Positions 26,986-35,987 are shown, counted from the stretch's first letter. The stretch is 39,777 bases of DNA from Porticoccus sp963925605 (GCA_963925605.1 CAWURY010000024.1:1-39777); one strand, 5' to 3'. Program-made: numbers and translations. Notes: a model not told the origin generated them from the letters alone.

Positions 26986-28011
26986 TCACGGGTTTGAATG
27001 GTAATCTGATTTTCGATTTAACTGATACCGCTTCACTGCGCTTAAGTGTTCATCTAGGCTGACAGAAAAAAAATGGCTTCCGTCCCCTTTTGCAACAAAA
27101 TACAGTGAATCAGTTTTCAGTGGATGGAGCGCTGCATAAATGGAGCTTCTACCAGGCAGAGCAATTGGAGTAGGAGGAAGACCTTTAATCATATAAGTAT
27201 TGTATGGCGTAAAGCTCCTTAAGTGACGCCGTGTGATATTACCCTGATACTTGTCTCCTAAGCCATATATTACGGTAGGGTCTGCCTGCAAACGCATCCC
27301 TTTTTTCAGTCTATTAACAAAAACAGCAGCAATATTTTCCTTTTCAGAGTTGAAGCTAGCCTCCTTTTCTATAATTGAGGCCAATATCAAGGCTTCATGG
27401 GAAGACTTATAGGGTAAATCTGGGGCTCTTTGTTTCCATTCTTCCTCTAGGGTATTACTCATAATATCATATGCTAATTGAAGAATTTGAATGTCACTAT
27501 CCCCCTTGCTGTATACATATGTGTCAGGGAAAAAAGCCCCTTCAAGTTGCGAAATTTTTCCGCCAAGGACCGCAGCAATCTCTGTGTCACTTAAACCATT
27601 TAAATGATGAGATAACTTTGGCTGCAAAGACAGTAAGTTCAAAAAATCTCTAGCACGCAGCCCTTCAGGTATAGTTAATTTGTATTTAACTACGTCTCCG
27701 TCAGCCAGGATATTAAGAATATTTTTTAGCGAAGAACCTGGATGAATCAAGTATTCCCCGGCAAAAATAGACGTCTGATTGGTAGCTTGAGCATAAGCCA
27801 GGTAAAGTTTTGGCCATGAAAGAAGCCCTTTTTTTGACAGTTCGTCTGATATAACGCTTAATCCGCTGCCTTTCGGAACAACTACGATTAAAGATTCTTT
27901 TAATCCTGTAATTGGAGAATTTAGAAAAGAAAGAAGCCGTTCCATCGAAAATGCAAGACTGAGACTTATCAAGAACGCCCATAATAACTTTCTATGCCTT
28001 ACTGGTAGCAT
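26986..28011 (-). CDS. mltG: Endolytic murein transglycosylase MltG
   Basis: Inner-membrane lytic transglycosylase that cuts nascent glycan strands and sets their length. 341 residues, with one N-terminal membrane helix (about 9-27) and a LysM-like segment (about 42-62, VVVPKGSGLSVISDEL). The catalytic domain contains LEGAFFPDTY, then ASIIEKEA with the catalytic Glu215, FVNRLKKGMRLQADPTV, and YNTYMIKGLPPTPIALPG. Its start overlaps the pabC 3' end by 13 bases, which implies translational coupling. Confidence 0.95.
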   Translation of the reverse strand: MLPVRHRKLLWAFLISLSLAFSMERLLSFLNSPITGLKESLIVVVPKGSGLSVISDELSKKGLLSWPKLYLAYAQATNQTSIFAGEYLIHPGSSLKNILNILADGDVVKYKLTIPEGLRARDFLNLLSLQPKLSHHLNGLSDTEIAAVLGGKISQLEGAFFPDTYVYSKGDSDIQILQLAYDIMSNTLEEEWKQRAPDLPYKSSHEALILASIIEKEASFNSEKENIAAVFVNRLKKGMRLQADPTVIYGLGDKYQGNITRRHLRSFTPYNTYMIKGLPPTPIALPGRSSIYAALHPLKTDSLYFVAKGDGSHFFSVSLDEHLSAVKRYQLNRKSDYHSNP

Positions 28012-28844
28012 GGAAAAACCTTATATAGTTCTTTTTGTATTTTCTGGGTATGACTGCCCCTAGGCCAACTACAGAAACCATCAACAGATAATACCGGTAA
28101 AATTCCAGCAATAGAATTACAAATAAAAGCTTCATCAGCAGATAGCAAATCATCCAAAGTCAACTTAACTTCTTCAATAATAGATCCAACACTGGGAAAC
28201 AAATCATCTATAAGGTATCTGCGCATAACGCCAGCGACCCCGCATTCTGCAATCCCAGGAGTAATCCAGACCCCTGCTTTAAAAGCAAAAATATTACTAC
28301 TTACACATTCAACCACATAGCCATCCTGACTTAGCATTAGCCCGTCATGAAACTCATTCTCCCACTCCGCTCGGGCAATAACCTGATCCAATCGATTTAG
28401 ATGCTTAATACCTGACAGCAAAGGAGAGATAGGCAAGCGATGCTGGCAGCACCTCAATGAAACTCCTTGTTTTCCAGGCAAAGAAAAATTTACCTCAAGT
28501 GGGCACCACTGCAAAATATAACAAGCGCTACCTGGTTTATTATAAAAATATCCTCTTTTGCTACTGCCGGCTGTAACAATCATTTTTATAACTCCATCTT
28601 CAGGCATTACCTCTAAGAGCTGATAAAAATATTTTTTTAAGAGCGCTTCATCAGCATTGATGCCAATAATTCTAGCTCCTTCAATTAGCCGCTCAAGATG
28701 ATACCTTAGAAGTGGTGCCGTTTTATTGGATATTTTGATGGTCTCAAATAATCCATGGCCATAAGATAGCCCTCGATCATTAACCGAGATCGAGTCTGTT
28801 GGCTCGCCATTTATAAAACAAAGAAGTTGACTATCACTGTTCAT
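27999..28844 (-). CDS. pabC: Aminodeoxychorismate lyase PabC
   Basis: Fold-type IV PLP enzyme that releases pyruvate from 4-amino-4-deoxychorismate, giving p-aminobenzoate for folate. 281 residues from ATG 28844. NDRGLSYGHGLFETIK is the family opening. GIKHLNRLDQVIARAEW carries the PLP lysine. VVECVSSNIFAFK and AEAFICNSIAGILPV-type segments follow (DEAFICNSIAGILPV is seen). No strong ribosome binding site precedes the ATG, and a TTG two codons upstream is possible. fabF, normally between acpP and pabC, is missing here. Confidence 0.93.
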   Translation of the reverse strand: MNSDSQLLCFINGEPTDSISVNDRGLSYGHGLFETIKISNKTAPLLRYHLERLIEGARIIGINADEALLKKYFYQLLEVMPEDGVIKMIVTAGSSKRGYFYNKPGSACYILQWCPLEVNFSLPGKQGVSLRCCQHRLPISPLLSGIKHLNRLDQVIARAEWENEFHDGLMLSQDGYVVECVSSNIFAFKAGVWITPGIAECGVAGVMRRYLIDDLFPSVGSIIEEVKLTLDDLLSADEAFICNSIAGILPVLSVDGFCSWPRGSHTQKIQKELYKVFPCYQ

Positions 28845-28883
28845 AAGCAATTAAACCAAATATATCGAGTAATTGCAGGCAAT

Positions 28884-28912
28884 AAAAAACCGCTCATATT
28901 AAGCGGTTTTTT
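28884..28912 (-). terminator. Intrinsic terminator after acpP
   Basis: AAAAAACCGCT (28884-28894) pairs perfectly with 28902-28912 around a 7-base loop. On the minus strand the 3' arm ends in a run of six U. It lies 18 bases beyond the acpP stop codon, so acpP transcripts can end here and pabC would depend on read-through or its own promoter. Confidence 0.85.
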
Positions 28913-28930
28913 ATAGACCTCTAGATTAGA

Positions 28931-29167
28931 TTAAACAATATTTGCATTAATATAGTCTATCGCATTTTGTACAGTTGCTATTTTCTCAGCATCTTCATCA
29001 GGAATCTCTGTGTCAAACTCTTCCTCTAAGGCCATAATTAGCTCAACAGTGTCTAATGAGTCAGCCCCAAGATCTTCAACAAAAGAAGAAGATAATTTAA
29101 CATCTGCCTCTTTCACGCCAAGTTGCTCAGCAACCATTTTTGCTACACGTTCTTCGATGCTACTCAT
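28931..29167 (-). CDS. acpP: Acyl carrier protein AcpP
   Basis: Carries growing fatty acyl chains on 4'-phosphopantetheine. 78 residues, strongly acidic. GADSLDTVELIMALEEEF holds the modified Ser37. SSIEERVAKMVAEQLGV is the standard helix I. AGGAGA lies 7 bases before the ATG, a strong ribosome binding site. The 184 bases between it and fabG probably contain an additional promoter, since acpP is usually expressed above its neighbours. An intrinsic terminator follows. Confidence 0.98.
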   Translation of the reverse strand: MSSIEERVAKMVAEQLGVKEADVKLSSSFVEDLGADSLDTVELIMALEEEFDTEIPDEDAEKIATVQNAIDYINANIV

Positions 29168-29351
29168 AAATCATCTCCTGTTTCTAAAAAAATAATTAAG
29201 TCGCCGAGTGAACAATTTGTAACACTACAATTGCAACCCCAAAAAAAATTATGTAAAAATGAATTTTATTAGCGGCGCATTTTACATTGAAATAACAGGC
29301 CTTGTAACTGATTTTATCAAATACATTATTTTAATTATATAAAACATATAC

Positions 29352-30095
29352 TTAAGACATATACATGCCTCCATTTACATGAATATTCTGTCCTGTAATG
29401 TAGGCTCCAGCATCTCCTGACAGAAAATTTACAACTTCAGCAATTTCTTCTGGCTCACCCAAGCGACCGAGCGGAACTTGAGATAAAATCATATCCCTAT
29501 TAGCATCTGAAAGACTTTTGGTCATGTCCGTGTTGATAAATCCTGGAGATATAGTATTAACAGTAATATTACGCGGACCAAGCTCTTTGGCCAAAGAACG
29601 AGTAAACCCTCCAACACCAGCTTTTGTCGCAGAATAATTTGTTTGTCCCGCATTACCCATAGAGCCGATTACCGAGCCTATCGTAATAATTCTCCCCCAG
29701 CGTGCTTTTGTCATGCCTCGTAGACAAGCTTTCGATAAACGATAGATGGCATTAAGGTTGGTATCCATAACGTCAAGCCATTCTTCATCTTTCATCCGCA
29801 TTAAAATATTGTCTTTGGTTATACCGGCATTATTAACTAATATCAAAGGAGCCTCATAGCGATCCTTTATTGACTCCATCATATGATCAATTGAATCTTT
29901 GTCACTAACGTTTAATATCATTCCTTGGCCTTTTATGTTTTTACTTAAAAAGCGCTTTGATATAGCCTCTACTCCTGCTTCAGAAGTAGCTGTAGCAATA
30001 ACTGTGGCGCCGAGCAAGCCTAGCCCGTCTGCAATAGCTGCACCTATCCCTCTACTTGCACCAGTTACAAGTGCTACTTTGTTTTCAAAACTCAT
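29352..30095 (-). CDS. fabG: 3-oxoacyl-ACP reductase FabG
   Basis: NADPH-dependent first reduction of the fatty acid elongation cycle. 247 residues, a short-chain dehydrogenase. TGASRGIG is the cofactor loop, NNAG the stabilising motif, and the catalytic tetrad is Asn114, Ser141, Tyr154 and Lys158 (YSATK). SPGFINTDMT and the C-terminal NGGMYM match FabG rather than other SDRs. AGGA lies 8 bases before the ATG. It is 24 bases downstream of fabD in the same operon. Confidence 0.98.
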   Translation of the reverse strand: MSFENKVALVTGASRGIGAAIADGLGLLGATVIATATSEAGVEAISKRFLSKNIKGQGMILNVSDKDSIDHMMESIKDRYEAPLILVNNAGITKDNILMRMKDEEWLDVMDTNLNAIYRLSKACLRGMTKARWGRIITIGSVIGSMGNAGQTNYSATKAGVGGFTRSLAKELGPRNITVNTISPGFINTDMTKSLSDANRDMILSQVPLGRLGEPEEIAEVVNFLSGDAGAYITGQNIHVNGGMYMS

Positions 30096-30119
30096 AATAA
30101 AGTCCTTTTTAATTTTATA

Positions 30120-31070
30120 TTAAATCTCTGATAAAGCTAGATTTAGTGAAGTGATATCCTCAGTTGAGTACACAGCGAGAGAGCCATTAATTCGCTTACA
30201 CAGTCCGCCCAAAACCTTACCCACACCGCATTCAACCAAATTACTGATACCTTTTTGAGTTGCAAAATTAATACAATCTACCCATAAAACAGGTCTAGAA
30301 ATCTGCTCTATTATTAAATTTTTAATTTTTTGTGGATCTAACTCAGTTTGAGCATTAACATTATGAACTATAGGCACCCTGGGAGAGGAGAAGTTAATTC
30401 CGTCTATATCTTTGCTTAACTTCTGAGCGGCTGGCTTCATCAGGCTAGTATGAAAGGGTGCGCTTACGGGTATAGATAAAGCTCGCTTGGCACCAGCCTC
30501 TTTACAGCTGGCCATAGCTCTATTCACAGCGGCTAAATTCCCAGCAATGACAACTTGACCAGGTGAATTAAAATTGACTGCCGCTACTTCTTGATCCTGG
30601 CAACTTACACTACAGATGGACTTAATCGTTTCATCATCAAGACCAATTATAGCGGCCATAGCGCCCTCACCTAGTGGAACCGCCTCTTGCATATAGGCGC
30701 CACGATTTTTAACAAGCCGGACAGCGTCCTTGAATTCCACCACTCCAGAACAAACAAGAGCCGACCATTCGCCTAAACTATGCCCAGCCATCAGTCCAGG
30801 CAAAGGCCCACCCTCTTGTCGCCACACCCTCCATAAAGCAACACTGGCTGTGAGTAACAAAGGCTGGGTACGCTCAGTGAGCATAATGTCTTCATTCGTT
30901 CCGTTCTGTGAGAGACCCCAGAGATCGTAAGACAGGGTATCTGAGGCCTCAGAGTATGTCTTCATGATTACTGGATACTTTTTAGCTAATTCCGCAAGCA
31001 TGCCAATTTTTTGCGACCCTTGGCCTGGGAAAATAAAAGCCAAGTCCTTATGCGCAGAACAGTTTTCCAT
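30120..31070 (-). CDS. fabD: Malonyl-CoA:ACP transacylase FabD
   Basis: Transfers malonyl from CoA to ACP. 316 residues from the ATG at 31070, which has GAGG 6 bases upstream; a TTG at 31082 is less likely. FIFPGQGSQ opens the fold. GHSLGEW carries nucleophile Ser98. A Gln in the N-terminal GQGSQ forms the oxyanion hole, the catalytic His is in APFHTSLM, and VECGVGKVLGGL is near the C-terminus. It follows plsX directly; fabH, which separates them in E. coli, is absent, as it is in Pseudomonas. Confidence 0.96.
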   Translation of the reverse strand: MENCSAHKDLAFIFPGQGSQKIGMLAELAKKYPVIMKTYSEASDTLSYDLWGLSQNGTNEDIMLTERTQPLLLTASVALWRVWRQEGGPLPGLMAGHSLGEWSALVCSGVVEFKDAVRLVKNRGAYMQEAVPLGEGAMAAIIGLDDETIKSICSVSCQDQEVAAVNFNSPGQVVIAGNLAAVNRAMASCKEAGAKRALSIPVSAPFHTSLMKPAAQKLSKDIDGINFSSPRVPIVHNVNAQTELDPQKIKNLIIEQISRPVLWVDCINFATQKGISNLVECGVGKVLGGLCKRINGSLAVYSTEDITSLNLALSEI

Positions 31071-31117
31071 AAACAACCTCAATGTTATCTTTGACTACAA
31101 ATTAATGGCATTATTTT

Positions 31118-32164
31118 TTAGGGTATAAATTTTGATAGCTTCTCTTTGATCTTCCGAGGCAGATCTTGTTTGGCTTCAAGAACAGCTACAGTCAATGCGC
31201 AAGAAAAGCCATCAATACCCGAACTGCCATGACTTTTTACTACAATCTCATTAAGGCCCAGCAGGCTAGCGCCATTGTATAAAACAGGATCTATTTTCTT
31301 ATAAAATTTCTTTAATGAAGAACCGGCCAAAAAAGCTCCAAATTTCCCTAGAAAACTACGCGACAGCTCCTGATTTAAATGATACTGCATCAATAAAGCA
31401 ACGCCTTCGATAGTTTTTAAGGCAATATTTCCAGTAAATCCGTCACATACAGCAATGTCTACCGCCCCTTTCAACAAGGAGTCACCCTCAATAAATCCTA
31501 CATAGTTAAGATCGCTATCGGCTTCTAATAATTCAGCTGCGTCATGTGTTTCTTGCCGACCCTTGATGTCTTCAGTCCCAATATTCAGCAAACCAACAGT
31601 AGCGCGTTGAATGCCATTAACCACTAGCGCTTTTTGTGACGCCATAAGCGAAAACTGGTGCAGTTGCTCACCAGAACACATTACATTGGCACCCACATCT
31701 AGAAGGTAGGTGTAACCACTGATGGATAAAGAGGAGCTATTGAGTGTGGGTATTTTTGTGCAGATTGCAGGACGCCTGATGCCTGGCAAACAACCTAGCT
31801 GCAAAATCGATATCGCCATTAAAGCGCCAGTATTTCCAGCGCTCACACAGGCACTTGCTCGACCATCTGAAACTAACTTCAATGCTTGCCACATGGATGA
31901 TTTTTGCTGATTTCTAACAGAAAAAGACGGCTTTTCACTCATTGAGATAGATGATGGACAGTGGTGAATAGTGAATCGCTCAGCATCAATATTGCGTATA
32001 TTGCGGTAGGTGTTAATCTGATTTTTTATTTGGGCTGAGTCGCCAAAGAAAGCAATGGATAATGAAGGGTTCTCTATCAAAATATCAAGAGACGCGGGTA
32101 CGGTGGCTTGAGGACCAAAGTCCCCGCCCATCACGTCAACAGCAAGACATAAATAATCAGTCAA
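31118..32164 (-). CDS. plsX: Phosphate acyltransferase PlsX
   Basis: Converts acyl-ACP to acyl-phosphate for phospholipid synthesis through PlsY. 348 residues. AVDVMGGDFGPQATVPA is the diagnostic start. ACVSAGNTGALMA, LLNIGTEDIKG, DGFTGNIALKTIEG and GLNEIVVKSHGSSG are the conserved blocks. The start appears to be TTG at 32164, as no ATG or GTG lies between the upstream stop and the conserved VDVMGGD. No strong ribosome binding site is visible, which would suit coupling to rpmF 26 bases upstream. Confidence 0.95.
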   Translation of the reverse strand: MTDYLCLAVDVMGGDFGPQATVPASLDILIENPSLSIAFFGDSAQIKNQINTYRNIRNIDAERFTIHHCPSSISMSEKPSFSVRNQQKSSMWQALKLVSDGRASACVSAGNTGALMAISILQLGCLPGIRRPAICTKIPTLNSSSLSISGYTYLLDVGANVMCSGEQLHQFSLMASQKALVVNGIQRATVGLLNIGTEDIKGRQETHDAAELLEADSDLNYVGFIEGDSLLKGAVDIAVCDGFTGNIALKTIEGVALLMQYHLNQELSRSFLGKFGAFLAGSSLKKFYKKIDPVLYNGASLLGLNEIVVKSHGSSGIDGFSCALTVAVLEAKQDLPRKIKEKLSKFIP

Positions 32165-32190
32165 AAATCTACGGTTGATCTAAGGTGATT

Positions 32191-32370
32191 CTAGTCGCTA
32201 GAAACTTCAACGACTTTTTTCCCGCGATAGAAGCCATCAGCAGAAACGTGATGTCTATGATGTTTTTCACCACTCACTGGATCAGTTGAGAGGGTTGGCG
32301 CTAATAGCGCATCATGCGACCGGCGCATACCACGCCTAGAACGGGTTACTTTGCTCTTTTGAACGGCCAT
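32191..32370 (-). CDS. rpmF: 50S ribosomal protein L32
   Basis: 59 residues. Begins MAVQKSKVTRSRRGMRRSHD, the canonical L32 N-terminus, followed by a GEKHHRHHVSADGFYRGKKV segment. It lacks the zinc-binding cysteines found in some bacterial L32 proteins, as E. coli L32 does. AGGAG lies about 6 bases before the ATG. It sits between yceD and plsX, the conserved order across Gammaproteobacteria. Confidence 0.97.
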   Translation of the reverse strand: MAVQKSKVTRSRRGMRRSHDALLAPTLSTDPVSGEKHHRHHVSADGFYRGKKVVEVSSD

Positions 32371-32396
32371 GAATTACTCCTGATAAAACAATTTAA

Positions 32397-32942
32397 TTAT
32401 TTGTCAAAAATACTATCTTTCAGTTCCCTTAATACTTCAAAAGGATTTTTTGATGAATCTATCTTTTCATTGAACGTTTTTTCAGAAGACAGGCTTCCTA
32501 AACTCACACCGCATGAATCTTCATCATGGTAAATTACAAAAGGTAAAGCCAATAATAGCTCATCTTCAAGCAGCTCAGCTATATCTCCTTTTTCTGCCAC
32601 AATCCAAAAATCTAATTCCTTTGGTAATGTGTTTGCTTCATCTTCCGTCCAAACAATACCTATGATTGTATCACACTGAAGAGGTAACGACATTGCACCT
32701 AAACAACGATGACAATTTACTAGCACCGTAGTCGAAGACTTAACATGAACCGCTTTGCGGCCACCATCTTCTACATGAAACACCAGACTAGATGTGATTG
32801 GCTCGCTAATTCTTATGACAGCTTCTGCAAGTCTACCGCATAAATCAGGGTTAACCTGACCAGTTAATGTTGCACCTTGTTTTACTAGCTGCCTAGGATC
32901 AACAAACTGAGGTAAAATATTTGCTTGAGAGGCGCTTAACAT
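32397..32942 (-). CDS. yceD: YceD / DUF177 family protein (23S rRNA accumulation)
   Basis: 181 residues. In E. coli and plants the family is needed for normal 23S rRNA accumulation. The conserved segment VNCHRCLGAMSLPL carries the CxxC-like pair. The acidic C-terminal part includes DIAELLEDELLLALPFVIYHDE, split here at its middle, which matches the family's D/E-rich E-D-E-L-L-L-A-L-P pattern. It is the first gene of the leftward rpmF-plsX-fab operon. The start ATG at 32942 is not backed by a strong ribosome binding site. Confidence 0.88.
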   Translation of the reverse strand: MLSASQANILPQFVDPRQLVKQGATLTGQVNPDLCGRLAEAVIRISEPITSSLVFHVEDGGRKAVHVKSSTTVLVNCHRCLGAMSLPLQCDTIIGIVWTEDEANTLPKELDFWIVAEKGDIAELLEDELLLALPFVIYHDEDSCGVSLGSLSSEKTFNEKIDSSKNPFEVLRELKDSIFDK

Positions 32943-33058
32943 AAGGTCGCAATGATAGTGGTGCTACCTGAGTCTGTCAAAGAAAACTTCATAAAAAATC
33001 AAGCATCTAGAACGAATTAAGCGCAACGCCTGCCTAAGAAGAAAAAAATCACTAAAAA

Positions 33059-33088
33059 TTAACATCTAAAAGCCATAAAAACTATATA
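33059..33088 (+). promoter_or_regulatory. Possible sigma-70 promoter for maf
   Basis: TTAACA (33059-33064) and TATATA (33083-33088) are separated by 18 bases, about 48 bases before the maf ATG. The sequence here is extremely AT-rich, so chance matches are likely. Confidence 0.35.
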
Positions 33089-33135
33089 AAATAGTAAACT
33101 AATTTTTGGACTAAACACTGAAAGGGTTACATTGA

Positions 33136-33777
33136 ATGCTGCCTAACATTGTGCTTGCGTCATCATCAAAGTATCGAAAAATGCTAATGGAAAGACTAGG
33201 TTTTTCTTTTATCTGCATACCTCCAAATATAGACGAAATGAGAAAGGACGGAGAGTCAGCTGACTCTCTTGTAAGGCGGTTATCTGAAGAAAAAACTCGA
33301 GCATTATCGAAAACGTATACTGAAAATCTAATTATTGGTTCAGATCAAGTTGCCGTATTGAATCCAGCACCATTGGATACAAAAAAATTAGGCTCCTCTT
33401 GCGCTAGCGATCCCTATTTTAAAAAAGATGCACAATTTATATGCAAACCTAGAACACAGGAAAAGGCATTTAATCAACTAAAAGCTCAGTCGGGAAGAAG
33501 AGTGACATTTCTTACTGGAATATCGGTATTAAACACAACAAAAAATTTAATCGAAACCGATGTAGTAATAACTGACGTTATATTCCGAAGTCTTACCGAG
33601 ACAGAAATTACCGCCTACTTACAAAAAGAGCTACCATATGACTGCGCAGGAAGCTTCAAGGCAGAGGGCCTAGGTATCAGTCTTCTTGATGCTGTTTATA
33701 GTTGTGACCCCACAGCGCTAATCGGACTTCCGCTCATACGGCTAAGCAAAATGCTGCGAATAAATCAACTAAATTAG
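33136..33777 (+). CDS. yceF: Maf family nucleotide pyrophosphatase, YceF-like, with insertion
   Basis: Pyrophosphatase of modified nucleotides; E. coli YceF prefers 7-methyl-GTP. 213 residues against 194 in E. coli. The N-terminus NIVLASSSKYRKMLMERLG is the Maf phosphate-binding signature. IIGSDQV carries catalytic Asp70. CAGSFKAEGLGISL and DPTALIGLPL are the C-terminal signatures. About 22 extra residues lie between AVL and CKPRTQEKA (residues about 77-103), where E. coli has a six-residue turn. AAAGGG precedes the ATG by 9 bases. It faces gph with 14 bases between stops. Confidence 0.9.
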   Translation: MLPNIVLASSSKYRKMLMERLGFSFICIPPNIDEMRKDGESADSLVRRLSEEKTRALSKTYTENLIIGSDQVAVLNPAPLDTKKLGSSCASDPYFKKDAQFICKPRTQEKAFNQLKAQSGRRVTFLTGISVLNTTKNLIETDVVITDVIFRSLTETEITAYLQKELPYDCAGSFKAEGLGISLLDAVYSCDPTALIGLPLIRLSKMLRINQLN

Positions 33778-33791
33778 ATTAAACCTTTAAT

Positions 33792-34436
33792 TTATTGATT
33801 TATATAATAATTTATTTCTATTAATTTATCTATACAGCCTAAAGGGCGATATTTATTAAATCGACTCGGACAGTGGGCGCCATAGCTGACGCCTATAGAG
33901 GCGACTCCTGCGCTAACTGCCATAGCTAGGTCGTACTCCGTATCTCCCACCATTATCGCATCATCCGGCAGCACACTGAATTCACCAAGGAGCTGATTCA
34001 GCATTAATGGATTTGGCTTGCCTGCAGTTTCATCAGCACATCTGCTTCCATGAAAAAAATTACTCATCCCTCTCGCTTTTAATGTCCTATTAAGGCCAGT
34101 CCTGCTTTTACCCGTTGCAACAGCCAAAAAATAACCTTTATTTTTCAAATCTTTCAGCACCCCTAAGGCACCTTCAAAAAAAGTCGCCGGAGTTTTATCC
34201 GCCTCAACAAAGTGGCGCGAATAAGCGCTGCACATCAATGTTAGTTGATCCTCAGCAAGGCCCGGGAAAAGCCTAGAAAAGCTCTCATCTAGCCCCAACC
34301 CAACAATCTCTCTTATATCGCCAAAACTAGGCGGACTAAGGCCCTGCTCTTCTGCAGCAGAACACACGCAAGAAGCAATTTGCGACAAAGAGTCGCATAA
34401 CGTTCCATCCCAATCAAATATTAGTAATTTTGTCAA
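33792..34436 (-). CDS. HAD-superfamily hydrolase, phosphoglycolate phosphatase-like
   Basis: 214 residues. IFDWDGTLCDS holds nucleophile Asp8 and general acid Asp10. VATGKSRTGL is motif II, a Lys in AGKPNP motif III, and MVGDTEYDLAMAVSAG motif IV. The helical cap lies between about 15 and 80. The paralogue adjacent to rluC in Pseudomonas is annotated as a Gph-like phosphatase; the real substrate is not known. The start is TTG at 34436, since no ATG precedes the HAD motif. The rluC stop lies only 3 bases upstream, so translation is probably coupled. Confidence 0.88.
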   Translation of the reverse strand: MTKLLIFDWDGTLCDSLSQIASCVCSAAEEQGLSPPSFGDIREIVGLGLDESFSRLFPGLAEDQLTLMCSAYSRHFVEADKTPATFFEGALGVLKDLKNKGYFLAVATGKSRTGLNRTLKARGMSNFFHGSRCADETAGKPNPLMLNQLLGEFSVLPDDAIMVGDTEYDLAMAVSAGVASIGVSYGAHCPSRFNKYRPLGCIDKLIEINYYINQ

Positions 34437-34439
34437 AAT

Positions 34440-35387
34440 TTAGCGATCCAATTTTTGGAGGTATTTGGAAAGCTCTAGTGGAACTGGAGCTTCAATGAGA
34501 ATTTTTTTTCCGCAAGGCGAAAGAAACTGTATTTTTAATGCATGCAAAAACATGCGGCCCAAACCCAACCTTCTAGCATCGTTGTTATAGTCATCAGATC
34601 CGTATTTTACATCTCCGGCCAACGGGCATCCTACATATTGAGCATGGACTCTAATTTGATGAGTTCGACCCGTTTCTAGCGTCGCTTCCATCAACGTAGC
34701 ATTATTGAACCTCTGAATAACAGAAAAAACTGTTACTGAACTCTTACCCTCCGAGTCAACTCGAACAATTTTTTCTCCAGACTTCTGCTCAGAAGCAAGC
34801 AGGGGTGCATCAATTCGCCTTCGGCCTCGAGGCCATCGACCTGAAGCCAGCGCATAATAAACCTTAAGGATGCGTCTAGCTCGCATCTCATCCTGAAGAA
34901 ATCTTAACGCAGAACGTTTTTTTGCTATAATCAAGCATCCAGAAGTATCGCGATCTATACGATGAACAAGCTCTAAATAACATTTATCTGAACGAGTAGC
35001 CCTAAGTGCCTCTATTAAACCAAGACTTATCCCGCTTCCACCATGTACGGCCAGACCAGGAGGCTTATTAATAACTAATAGCAGGTCATCTTCATATAAA
35101 ATGCTAGCCTCCAGCGAATCCTGAAAACTCTGACTAGGGGCAACTGGTGCATCTCTTTCCGCCACGCGCACAGGAGGAATTCTTAATTGATCGCCTTCAG
35201 CTAACTTGTATTCAGGTTTAACGCGACCCTTGTTGATTCTAACTTCACCTTTTCGGATAATTCTATATATACGCGACTTAGGGACGCCCTTGAGGGCTGT
35301 AAATAAAAAATTATCCAAACGCTGTCCTGCGTTATCAGGTGAAATCATCACCAACTGAACAGAGGCCTCCTTTATAGTAATATTCAT
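34440..35387 (-). CDS. rluC: 23S rRNA pseudouridine(955/2504/2580) synthase RluC
   Basis: 315 residues from the ATG at 35387. The N-terminal S4 RNA-binding domain (about 21-75) has GQRLDNFLFTALKGVPKSR and GEVRINKGRVKPEYKL. The catalytic domain carries INKPPGLAVHGGSG and HRIDRDTSG with catalytic Asp145, then TGRTHQIRVHAQYVG. Close similarity to E. coli RluC, including PPVRVAER between the domains, separates it from RluA and RluD. A TTG at 35420 would add 11 residues. It is divergent from rne, as in E. coli and Pseudomonas. Confidence 0.95.
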   Translation of the reverse strand: MNITIKEASVQLVMISPDNAGQRLDNFLFTALKGVPKSRIYRIIRKGEVRINKGRVKPEYKLAEGDQLRIPPVRVAERDAPVAPSQSFQDSLEASILYEDDLLLVINKPPGLAVHGGSGISLGLIEALRATRSDKCYLELVHRIDRDTSGCLIIAKKRSALRFLQDEMRARRILKVYYALASGRWPRGRRRIDAPLLASEQKSGEKIVRVDSEGKSSVTVFSVIQRFNNATLMEATLETGRTHQIRVHAQYVGCPLAGDVKYGSDDYNNDARRLGLGRMFLHALKIQFLSPCGKKILIEAPVPLELSKYLQKLDR

Positions 35388-35571
35388 TTTCAGTGAAATT
35401 CTTTTAGTAAAATTTTCCAACTAAAGCTGGCCAGTCATATTTTTCATTGAATATCTTACATCGAATGAGCTAAAAGGTTACCTAAAAACTCAGCCATGTC
35501 GGCCATTGTAACAGCCGAGTTGCCTCTTGGTGCAAAAATAGCGCATAAAATCTAACTGCAAAATGTTTAGA

Positions 35572-35600
35572 TTGCTGGCAATGCTTATGGCTGGTATAGT
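35572..35600 (+). promoter_or_regulatory. Candidate rne promoter
   Basis: TTGCTG (35572-35577) and TATAGT (35595-35600) are separated by exactly 17 bases. The -10 matches at five of six positions, the -35 at three. Transcription from about 35607 would give a leader of about 530 nt before the rne ATG. Long rne leaders are known in E. coli. Confidence 0.45.
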
Positions 35601-35987
35601 AGTATATGGATTGATATTTATAAATTTTAATCCATGTAGATTACATCGCTCAATTAAAAATAAACTTTATAAAGATAAACTAAAGTCTTAATTTTTAATT
35701 AAAAAGCGCCACAAGCACAATGTTTAAATAAATTTTAGGGACTGTTGCGCAAATATAAACCTTCGCAGCATTCAATTTTATAACCACACCAATAAAGGTG
35801 CATGAGTTATAGCACAAAGATCGAGTGGAAAATATTTTTTAAAGCGGCAGAAGCAAGAATACTGGTGGGAAGAAATACCATACGACAACCCATCAAATGG
35901 AACCAACAGAAAAAAACATAGTATTTGCTGCACTAACTAAATAAAATGGTTTATTGCGCATCAGACTAAAGCTCCGAAAGGAAATAA

